From Stenotrophomonas acidaminiphila (GTDB taxonomy: Bacteria; Pseudomonadota; Gammaproteobacteria; Xanthomonadales; Xanthomonadaceae): a stretch of 34,494 nucleotides of DNA. Numbering within the stretch: the stretch's first letter is position 1; each line of letters starts with the position of its first letter. The notes below the pieces were generated by a model. The model saw nothing but the letters and a program-made list of their open reading frames with translations, did no database searches and was not told where the DNA came from. The position numbers were made by a program, and so were the translations under genes. Where the stretch lies: positions 1-34,494 of the forward strand of contig NZ_LDJO01000018.1 of the NCBI RefSeq assembly GCF_001431595.1, read 5' to 3'. Below, in pieces: positions 28,608 through 34,494 of the stretch.

Positions 28608-30800
28608 ATGTCGGGGAAACAGCCGGTCGAGGTACTGCTACGCCCAGCGGTGGAGCTATACACCGTTGCCGCATGCGCGGGCGCCGCGTTTCTGTCCCTG
28701 GTGGCCCCATGGTCGCTCGCGCTGAGCCCGTCCATGGGCGTCGGCAGCGCGCTGGCGTTCGGCGCCTACGGTGCCATCCGCTACCGCGATGCCCGCGTCA
28801 TCCTGCGCTACCGGCGCAACATCCGCCGCCTGCCTCGATACGTGATGACCAGCAAGGACGTGCCGGTCAGCCAGCAGCGGCTGTTCGTCGGGCGCGGTTT
28901 CCTGTGGGAGCAGAAGCACACCCATAGGCTGATGCAGACGTACCGGCCGGAGTTCCGCCGCTACGTCGAGCCGACGCCCGCGTACCGGCTGGCGCGGCGT
29001 CTGGAAGAACGGCTGGAGTTCGCGCCGTTCCCGCTGTCCCGGCTGCCAGCGCTCACCGGCTGGGACGTGCCTTTCAACCCGGTGCGGCCGCTGCCGCCTG
29101 TGGGCGGTCTGCCGCGCCTGCACGGCATCGAGCCCGAGGAGGTGGATGTCAGCCTGCCGTTGGGCGAGCGCGTCGGGCATTCGCTGGTGCTGGGCACCAC
29201 GCGCGTCGGCAAGACCCGGCTGGCCGAACTGTTCGTGACCCAGGACATCCGACGCGTGAACGCCGCGGGCGAGCACGAGGTGGTGATCGTCATTGACCCC
29301 AAGGGCGATGCCGATCTCCTGAAGCGGATGTACGTCGAGGCAAAGCGCGCGGGCCGCGAAGGCGAGTTCTACGTCTTTCATTTGGGCTGGCCGGACATTT
29401 CCGCGCGCTACAACGCCGTGGGGCGCTTCGGCCGCATCAGCGAGGTGGCCACCCGCGTCGCGGGGCAGCTTTCCGGCGAAGGCAACAGCGCGGCGTTCCG
29501 CGAGTTCGCCTGGCGCTTCGTCAACATCATCGCCCGGGCCTTGGTGGAGCTGGGACAGCGCCCGGACTACATGCTGATCCAGCGGCACGTCATCAACATC
29601 GACGCGCTGTTCATCGAGTACGCCCAGCACTACTTCGCCAAGACGGAGCCCAAGGCCTGGGAGGTGATCGTCCAGATCGAGGCCAAGCTCAACGAGAAGA
29701 ACATCCCGCGCAACATGATCGGGCGCGAGAAGCGCGTGGTGGCGCTGGAGCAGTACCTCTCGCAGGCGCGCAACTATGACCCGGTGCTGGATGGCCTGCG
29801 CTCCGCCGTCCGCTACGACAAGACGTACTTCGACAAGATCGTCGCCAGCCTCCTGCCGCTGCTGGAGAAGCTCACCAGCGGCAAGATTTCGCAGCTCCTG
29901 GCTCCCAACTATTCAAACCTCAACGACCCCAGGCCGATCTTCGACTGGATGCAGGTCATCCGTAAGAGGGCCATCGTCTATGTCGGCCTGGATGCACTGT
30001 CCGACGCCGAGGTCGCCGCTGCGGTCGGCAACTCGATGTTCAGCGATCTCGTGTCGGTCGCCGGGCACATCTACAAGCACGGGATTGACGATGGCCTGCC
30101 GGGCGCATCGGCCGGTGCGCGCGTGCCGATCAATGTCCACGCCGACGAGTTCAACGAGTTGATGGGCGACGAGTTCATCCCGCTCATCAACAAAGGCGGC
30201 GGTGCCGGCCTGCAAGTCACCGCGTACACGCAGACCCTCTCGGACATCGAGGCCCGCATCGGCAACCGCGCCAAGGCCGGTCAGGTGATCGGGAATTTCA
30301 ACAACCTTTTCGTGCTGCGCGTGCGCGAGACCGCGACCGCTGAACTGCTGACCCGGCAACTACCGAAGGTCGAGGTCTATACGACCACCATCGTGAGCGG
30401 CGCGACGGACAGCTCGGACATCCGCGGGGCGACGGACTTCACCAGCAACACCCAGGATCGCATCAGCATGTCCAGCGTGCCGATGATCGAGCCGTCGCAT
30501 GTCGTCGGCCTGCCCAAGGGCCAGTGCTTCGCACTGCTGCAGGGCGGCCAGCTTTGGAAAGTGCGCATGCCGCTGCCGGCGCCGGACCCGGACGAGGTGA
30601 TGCCGGCAGACTTGCAGCAACTGGCCGGGTACATGCGCCAGAGCTACAGCGAAGCGACGCAGTGGTGGGAGTTCACCAGTTCCCCGGTCTTGCAGGACGC
30701 AGCCTTGCCCGACGACCTGCTAGACGATGCCGCTGCGCCCGGGCCAGACGTGGTGACCACCACCACGGGCGACAGCGCCGCCGACGAGGCTTCGCCATGA
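28608..30800 (+). CDS. traD: Conjugative coupling protein TraD (TIGR03743, SXT/TOL subfamily)
   Basis: 730 residues. This inner-membrane ATPase links the relaxase-DNA complex to the secretion channel. Two membrane segments lie near residues 13-60. Walker A reads GTTRVGKTRLAE with K202. The Walker B region includes VIVIDPKGDADLL, and a later INVHADEFNELMG with D513 and E514 is the conserved catalytic acid site in the VirD4/TraG superfamily. The central part is intact, and the C terminus is an acidic Thr/Asp-rich tail, a usual place for relaxase or relaxosome contacts. The start at 28608 lies just after the previous stop, and the next gene begins at 30797 (ATGA). Confidence 0.93.
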   Translation: MSGKQPVEVLLRPAVELYTVAACAGAAFLSLVAPWSLALSPSMGVGSALAFGAYGAIRYRDARVILRYRRNIRRLPRYVMTSKDVPVSQQRLFVGRGFLWEQKHTHRLMQTYRPEFRRYVEPTPAYRLARRLEERLEFAPFPLSRLPALTGWDVPFNPVRPLPPVGGLPRLHGIEPEEVDVSLPLGERVGHSLVLGTTRVGKTRLAELFVTQDIRRVNAAGEHEVVIVIDPKGDADLLKRMYVEAKRAGREGEFYVFHLGWPDISARYNAVGRFGRISEVATRVAGQLSGEGNSAAFREFAWRFVNIIARALVELGQRPDYMLIQRHVINIDALFIEYAQHYFAKTEPKAWEVIVQIEAKLNEKNIPRNMIGREKRVVALEQYLSQARNYDPVLDGLRSAVRYDKTYFDKIVASLLPLLEKLTSGKISQLLAPNYSNLNDPRPIFDWMQVIRKRAIVYVGLDALSDAEVAAAVGNSMFSDLVSVAGHIYKHGIDDGLPGASAGARVPINVHADEFNELMGDEFIPLINKGGGAGLQVTAYTQTLSDIEARIGNRAKAGQVIGNFNNLFVLRVRETATAELLTRQLPKVEVYTTTIVSGATDSSDIRGATDFTSNTQDRISMSSVPMIEPSHVVGLPKGQCFALLQGGQLWKVRMPLPAPDPDEVMPADLQQLAGYMRQSYSEATQWWEFTSSPVLQDAALPDDLLDDAAAPGPDVVTTTTGDSAADEASP

Positions 30801-31546
30801 AAGACGCCGCCTCGACTGCGCAACGGGAGCAGAACCAGCGCCAGGGCCTGATCGTCGGCACCATCACCTTGCCCTTCCGGCTGCTCGGGGTACTGGTCGG
30901 CTCGCTGCTGTTCTCGATCGTCGTAGAGTGCGTCGGCATGCACCTGTTCTGGCAGGACCAGGGCTGGCGCCATTCCCAGCAGATGTTGCAGTACGAGCTG
31001 GGGCACCTGTCCAGCCACTTCACGCGCAGCGTCGTCGTGCAGGAGCCGGGGCGCACGGCGCACGAGCTGGTGGATACCGGCTACGAATGGGTGTTCGTGC
31101 GCTCCGGGCTGCTGGAGCGCATGAGCCAGACCGCCGAACGTGCGCGCACGCCCAGCCACGGACAGACACGCAACTTCCGCTACTACGTCAGCCGGGTCTA
31201 TGTCTGGACCGAAAGCTACCTGATCGCCGCCGCGTTCACGACGCTTACGTTCCTCGTGCGCCTGCTGGTCCTGGTGCTCACGCTGCCGCTGATCTTCACC
31301 GCGGCATTCGTCGGCCTGATCGACGGTCTTGTGCGGCGGGACGTGCGCCGGTTCGGCGCAGGCCGGGAATCCGGCTTCATCTACCACCGCGCGAAGGCGA
31401 GCCTGATGCCGCTGGCCGTACTGCCGTGGGTCACGTACCTGGCCTTGCCGATCTCTGTGCATCCACTGCTGATCCTGCTGCCCAGCGCCGCCTTGCTGGG
31501 ACTGGCCGTGAGCCTGACCGCAGGCAGCTTCAAGAAGTACCTCTAG
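30797..31546 (+). CDS. TIGR03747 (PFL_4697) family ICE membrane protein
   Basis: 249 residues. Three to four hydrophobic segments: near residues 22-48, 138-170 and 200-240. The sequence RQGLIVGTITLPFRLLGVLV opens the first and LIAAAFTTLTFLVRLLVLVL the second, with a Tyr/Arg-rich loop before it. This fits the TIGR03747 integrating conjugative element membrane protein that follows TraD in the family. It is probably an inner-membrane component of the transfer channel or a TraD partner. The start overlaps the TraD stop by four bases. Confidence 0.88.
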   Translation: MKDAASTAQREQNQRQGLIVGTITLPFRLLGVLVGSLLFSIVVECVGMHLFWQDQGWRHSQQMLQYELGHLSSHFTRSVVVQEPGRTAHELVDTGYEWVFVRSGLLERMSQTAERARTPSHGQTRNFRYYVSRVYVWTESYLIAAAFTTLTFLVRLLVLVLTLPLIFTAAFVGLIDGLVRRDVRRFGAGRESGFIYHRAKASLMPLAVLPWVTYLALPISVHPLLILLPSAALLGLAVSLTAGSFKKYL

Positions 31547-31552
31547 GTCATC

Positions 31553-31584
31553 AATCCGGTCATCCGCGGATTCCTATTGTTTGC
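31553..31584 (+). terminator. Weak hairpin between TIGR03747 and RAQPRD genes
   Basis: AATCCG (31553-31558) pairs with CGGATT (31567-31572), loop of 8 bases, followed by CCTATTGTTT. It lies in the only sizeable gap (98 bases) of the visible transfer operon and may cause partial termination or mark an internal promoter region. Confidence 0.35.
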
Positions 31585-31644
31585 GGCCTAAAAGCCCCTC
31601 GCTGCCCACGATCAAGCCATTGCTGATCACACAGGAATGGCGCG

Positions 31645-32025
31645 ATGTTGGCTCCGATCTGGCAGCGCGCCGCGCATCGCGGCGTGCCCATTTTTCTCGT
31701 GACGGCCCTGCTGCTGGGTCAGTCCCCGATGGCGTTGGCCGAGTCCCCCGCACAGCGCCAGGAGCTGGTCGCGGCGCTGCGCCAGCTCGACGCCCTGGAG
31801 CGCACCGTCGCCGACAGCGCCGCGCGTGCCCCCATCCAGCCGGGCGAGCGCTACCACTTCGATTACCCGCGGCTGCTGGCTGACCTGGCGCGCGTGCGCG
31901 CCGGCATCCAGGCCCATCTCACACCGTCGCGTGCCCGGCCGCGCGACCCCTCCGAACTGGCCGGCGACTACCGCACCGAGCGGCCCGCCTCGCCATCACC
32001 GACGGCTACGGAAGCCAAGCAATGA
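31645..32025 (+). CDS. RAQPRD family ICE protein (TIGR01690)
   Basis: 126 residues with a signal peptide ending near ALAESP. The family is named for a conserved RAQPRD motif; here it reads RARPRDPSEL, with Arg in place of Gln. The rest of the signature, FDYPRLLADLARVRAGIQAH, is clear. The mature protein is short and helical and is thought to be periplasmic. A Pro/Thr-rich tail ends the protein. The stop overlaps the next start (ATGA at 32022). The function is unknown, but the gene is constant in this type of transfer region. Confidence 0.88.
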   Translation: MLAPIWQRAAHRGVPIFLVTALLLGQSPMALAESPAQRQELVAALRQLDALERTVADSAARAPIQPGERYHFDYPRLLADLARVRAGIQAHLTPSRARPRDPSELAGDYRTERPASPSPTATEAKQ

Positions 32026-32255
32026 ACGGCGCCCAGGTCTCGGCATTTCAAGCCAACAGCGGCATCGCGCCTTCGGCGATGGCGACCGTCCTGGTCGGCG
32101 TCGTGTTCGCGGTCCTGCTCGTGTGGGGCGTCTGGGCCATCCGAACGGCCTACGTGGGGTGGTCCGAGAGCCGCCTCAACCAGCGCCAGTTCCTCGGCGT
32201 CTGCATCCGCTTCGTCGCGATGTACCTCGTCCTGAGCTTCTTCCTCCTCTCCTGA
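32022..32255 (+). CDS. TIGR03758 family ICE protein
   Basis: 77 residues with two membrane segments (about 20-43 and 60-76). The sequence MATVLVGVVFAVLLVWGVWA and the loop WSESRLNQRQFLGVCIRFV fit TIGR03758, a small inner-membrane protein of this conjugation system. It overlaps the RAQPRD gene by four bases and is 16 bases from the next gene. It resembles the small pilin-like membrane proteins of other type IV systems only in size and topology. Confidence 0.88.
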   Translation: MNGAQVSAFQANSGIAPSAMATVLVGVVFAVLLVWGVWAIRTAYVGWSESRLNQRQFLGVCIRFVAMYLVLSFFLLS

Positions 32256-32271
32256 CCTGAAAGGCACGACC

Positions 32272-32631
32272 ATGCAAAACCGCATCCTCCATTCCCGTCT
32301 TGCCCAGCGCGCCGCCGTGGCGCTGGGCGCCGCTGCGCTGCCCGCGCTGTCGTTCGCGCAAGGCTTGCCGCAGTTGGAGAACCCGACCCGCGGCACCGGC
32401 AACGGCATCATGGAAACGATCAGGAACTACGGCTACGACATCATCATGCTCGTGGCCCTCCTGGTCGTGGCGTCGATGTTTATCGGCGTCTGCTACCACG
32501 CCTACGGCACCTACGCCGAAATCCACACCGGCCGCAAGACCTGGGGCCAGTTCGGCCTCACCGTCGCGATCGGTGCCGTGCTGCTGGTGATCGGCATCTG
32601 GCTGCTCACCGAAGCCACCGGCATCCTGTAA
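32272..32631 (+). CDS. TIGR03745 family ICE membrane protein
   Basis: 119 residues. A signal peptide (about 1-29, ending ALSFAQG) and two membrane helices near residues 53-75 and 92-113 are visible. NGIMETIRNYGYDIIMLVAL and TWGQFGLTVAIGAVLLVIGI are characteristic of TIGR03745. Size, signal peptide and two-helix topology are those of a VirB2-like pilin, and this is a reasonable candidate for the pilus subunit, though that is inference. An AAAGGCACG ribosome-binding site precedes the ATG. Confidence 0.88.
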   Translation: MQNRILHSRLAQRAAVALGAAALPALSFAQGLPQLENPTRGTGNGIMETIRNYGYDIIMLVALLVVASMFIGVCYHAYGTYAEIHTGRKTWGQFGLTVAIGAVLLVIGIWLLTEATGIL

Positions 32632-32643
32632 GGCGAGGCCGGT

Positions 32644-33054
32644 ATGTCCGAGCAGCAGCACGTCCGTGCGGACGGGACGGTCACGTTCCTTCCGCACCGG
32701 CTCAACCGCCATCCCGTTGTCGTGCGCGGCCTCACCGCCGACGAACTGTGGATCTGCTGCGGCCTGTCCGGCGCCGCCGGCCTGCTGGTCGGCTCGCCGC
32801 TGTCCTGGGTGTTCCGCACGATCGCCATCGCGCCGACGTTCGTCGTCCTGGGCGTGGCCCTGGGCGTCTTCATCGGCGGCGGCATCCTGCGCCGGCTCAA
32901 GCGCGGGCGTCCCGATACCTGGCTGTACCGGCAACTGCAATGGCGCATCGCCACGCGCCATCCGCTGATGGCGGGCTGGGTAGGCGGGCACGTGCTGATC
33001 TCGCGCTCCGGCTTCTGGTCCACCCGAAGGTCTGTTGCAAGGGGGGCACGATGA
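32644..33054 (+). CDS. TIGR03750 family conjugative transfer region protein
   Basis: 136 residues. A short cytoplasmic N terminus with LPHRLNRHPVVVRGLTADEL is followed by two closely spaced membrane helices (about 36-55 and 58-82) and a basic tail with RLKRGRPDTWLYRQLQWRIA. The layout resembles a VirB3/TraL-like component that anchors the secretion ATPase at the inner membrane. The family match to TIGR03750 is clear from the sequence. The stop overlaps the next start (ATGA at 33051). Confidence 0.88.
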   Translation: MSEQQHVRADGTVTFLPHRLNRHPVVVRGLTADELWICCGLSGAAGLLVGSPLSWVFRTIAIAPTFVVLGVALGVFIGGGILRRLKRGRPDTWLYRQLQWRIATRHPLMAGWVGGHVLISRSGFWSTRRSVARGAR

Positions 33055-33743
33055 GCCGCTTCAAGAACGAGATCACCCACCTGCAGGCGCACATCAAGAC
33101 GCTTCGCCTGGGGGCTGGCGCGCTGGTGATCGTCGCCCTGGTTATGGGCGGCGGCTGGTGGAGCGCGCCGCGCGACCTGACCATCCACGTCCCGCCCGAC
33201 CTGCGCTCCGGCAGTACCCGAAAGTGGTGGGAAGTGCCGCCCGAATCGGTCTATGCGTTCACGTTCTACGTGTTCCAGACCCTGAACCGCTGGCCGACGA
33301 ACGGCGAAGAGGACTACGCGCGCAACCTCCACACGCTCTCGCCGTACCTCACCCCGTCCTGCCAGGCCTTCCTGCGCGCGGACTACGACTACCGCCGCAG
33401 CACGGGCGAGCTGCGCCAGCGCGTGCGCGGCATCTACGAAATCCCCGGCCGCGGGTACGGTGACGACCCCACGGCGCGCGTGCGCGTGGTCTCCGACCGC
33501 GACTGGGTGGTGACGCTCGACATCACCGCCGACGAGTACTACGGCGCCGAGCAGGTCAAGCGCGCGCTCGTGCGCTACCCGGTGAAAGTCACGCGGGTGG
33601 ACGTCGATCCCGCCCGCAACCCGTTCGGCCTGGCGCTGGATTGCTACGACGGTGCGCCCCAGCGCATCAGCGCCCCGGAGCCGACGCGCCCGGCGCCGGG
33701 CGGCCTGTCTCCGCAAGCGCCCCAAGGAGGAAACACCCCATGA
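33051..33743 (+). CDS. TIGR03746 (PFL_4703) family ICE protein
   Basis: 230 residues, ATG at 33051 with GGGGGG upstream. A single transmembrane helix near residues 22-38 is followed by a periplasmic domain with TIHVPPDLRSGSTRKWWEVP, AFTFYVFQTLNRWPTNGEED and RVRVVSDRDWVVTLDITADE. This topology is like VirB8/TraE, the inner-membrane scaffold protein of type IV systems, and TIGR03746 is the corresponding ICE family. A Pro-rich tail ends it. The stop overlaps the next start at 33740. Confidence 0.9.
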   Translation: MSRFKNEITHLQAHIKTLRLGAGALVIVALVMGGGWWSAPRDLTIHVPPDLRSGSTRKWWEVPPESVYAFTFYVFQTLNRWPTNGEEDYARNLHTLSPYLTPSCQAFLRADYDYRRSTGELRQRVRGIYEIPGRGYGDDPTARVRVVSDRDWVVTLDITADEYYGAEQVKRALVRYPVKVTRVDVDPARNPFGLALDCYDGAPQRISAPEPTRPAPGGLSPQAPQGGNTP

Positions 33744-34494
33744 AGCATCCTGTACTCGTGCTGCTGGGGCTGCTGGCCGTGGCCGCGGCACCCGTCTCCC
33801 ATGCTGTGGAGATTCTGCGCTGGGAACGCATGCCGCTCGCGGTGCCGCTGAAGGTGGGCCAGGAGCGCATCGTGTTCATCGACCGGAACGTCCGCGTGGG
33901 CGTGCCCGCAGGCGTGGGCGAACGCCTGCGCGTGCAGAGCGCGGGTGGCGCGGTGTACCTGCGCGCAAGCGAGCCGATCGAGCCCACCCGGCTGCAACTG
34001 CAGGACGCCGACACGGGCGCGCTGATCCTGCTCGACATCGCGGCCGAGCCGCCCAAGGACGGCGAAGCCGAGCTGGAGCCGGTGCGCATCGTCGAGGGCA
34101 GCAGCACCCCGGCGCGCTATGGTGATCAGCCAGGCGGTGCCGATGAGGCCCCGGCACGCGCCCAGGATCAGGCAGGTACGCGGGCAGCGCGGCGCGAGAC
34201 GCCGGTTCCGGTCGTCCTGACGCGCTTTGCTGCGCAGAACCTCTACGCGCCGCTGCGCACCGTGGAGCCGCTGCCGGGCGTCATGCGGGTGAACCTGCGC
34301 CGTGGCCTCGACCTCAGCACGCTGATGCCGACGCTGCCCGTGCGCGCGGTCGCTCTCGCGTCGTGGCGTCTGGAAGACCAGTGGGTCACCGCCGTGCGTC
34401 TGACCAACAGCAGCCGCGGCTGGGTCACGCTCGACCCGCGCGTGCTGCAAGGCGATTTCCTCACCGCCACCTTCCAGCACGAAGCGCTCGGCCC
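33740..34494 (+). CDS. TIGR03749 (PFL_4704) family ICE protein, N-terminal part (cut by window end)
   Basis: The frame is open from the ATG at 33740 to the end of the window (251 codons), so the C terminus is missing. A signal peptide (LLGLLAVAAAPVSHAVE) is followed by a beta-rich domain reading ILRWERMPLAVPLKVGQERI, GVGERLRVQSAGGAVYLRAS and later TRFAAQNLYAPLRTVEPLPG. This fits TIGR03749, whose position and secretion signal resemble the VirB9/TraK-like component that forms part of the outer channel. An Ala/Asp/Arg-rich stretch near residues 130-155 is a probable linker. The ribosome-binding site is AAGGAGG. Confidence 0.88.
   Translation, partial: MKHPVLVLLGLLAVAAAPVSHAVEILRWERMPLAVPLKVGQERIVFIDRNVRVGVPAGVGERLRVQSAGGAVYLRASEPIEPTRLQLQDADTGALILLDIAAEPPKDGEAELEPVRIVEGSSTPARYGDQPGGADEAPARAQDQAGTRAARRETPVPVVLTRFAAQNLYAPLRTVEPLPGVMRVNLRRGLDLSTLMPTLPVRAVALASWRLEDQWVTAVRLTNSSRGWVTLDPRVLQGDFLTATFQHEALG

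Noticed and set aside
1..34494. tRNA genes or attachment sites of the ICE
   Set aside because: No cloverleaf, tRNA 3' end or direct repeat typical of an att site was seen, and the gene content shows that both ends of the element lie outside the window.

Overview
The window is an internal segment of a large integrative and conjugative element (ICE) of the PFGI-1 / PAGI-2 / ICEclc type, the group whose conserved proteins carry the TIGR037xx and PFL_46xx/47xx family names. The DNA is strongly GC-rich throughout, with G/C-biased third codon positions, which suits a host such as Pseudomonas, Xanthomonas/Stenotrophomonas or a Burkholderiales bacterium. The sequence alone does not settle the genus. 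The integrase, att sites, relaxase and ParA/ParB genes are not in the window, and neither are rRNA, tRNA, CRISPR or insertion sequences.

Layout. (1) 1-3630, ICE DNA-processing genes: the tail of a TIGR03761 (PFL_4669) protein, a DUF3158 protein, a single-stranded DNA-binding protein and topoisomerase III. (2) 3631-8861, accessory core: a long structured leader, an orphan C5-cytosine methyltransferase and five small proteins of unknown function. (3) 8896-14041, a compact cargo island: a divergent ArsR-rhodanese regulator plus thioesterase facing a tightly packed DsrE / cysteine desulfurase / MFS transporter / YbaK-like / SAM methyltransferase operon, apparently a sulfur- or thiol-related stress module. 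(4) 14314-25290, accessory core again: a DUF3085 protein, a PAPS-reductase-like protein with an XF1762 partner, a duplicated DUF3577 (STY4534) protein, a DUF3275 protein, several unknown small proteins, a DUF6094-type DNA methylase, a tandem pair of RGDWG proteins and an SNF2-type helicase. (5) 25518-34494, the start of the conjugation (type IV secretion) operon: PilL N-terminal lipoprotein, a coiled-coil membrane protein, TIGR03759, lytic transglycosylase, TIGR03765, TraD coupling protein, TIGR03747, RAQPRD/TIGR01690, TIGR03758, TIGR03745, TIGR03750, TIGR03746 and a truncated TIGR03749 gene. Most of these genes overlap or abut, so they form one long transcription unit.

The most interesting feature is not a protein. 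In regions 2 and 4 nearly every gene is separated from the next and preceded by its own short GC-rich hairpin just before the ribosome-binding site. Four of the leaders (before 6025, 6913, 14314 and 17320) are larger and share an ordered set of stems whose sequences differ but whose pairing is preserved (for example GCAGCC/GGCTGC against GCAACC/GGTTGC). This points to a repeated structured RNA (or single-stranded DNA) element controlling the ICE accessory genes in common. The hairpins are absent from the cargo operon and almost absent from the transfer operon.

Most calls rest on reading the translated sequences and recalling family signatures; no database search was run. Genes labelled 'unknown' are real by length, ribosome-binding site, codon bias and context, but I cannot give them a function.
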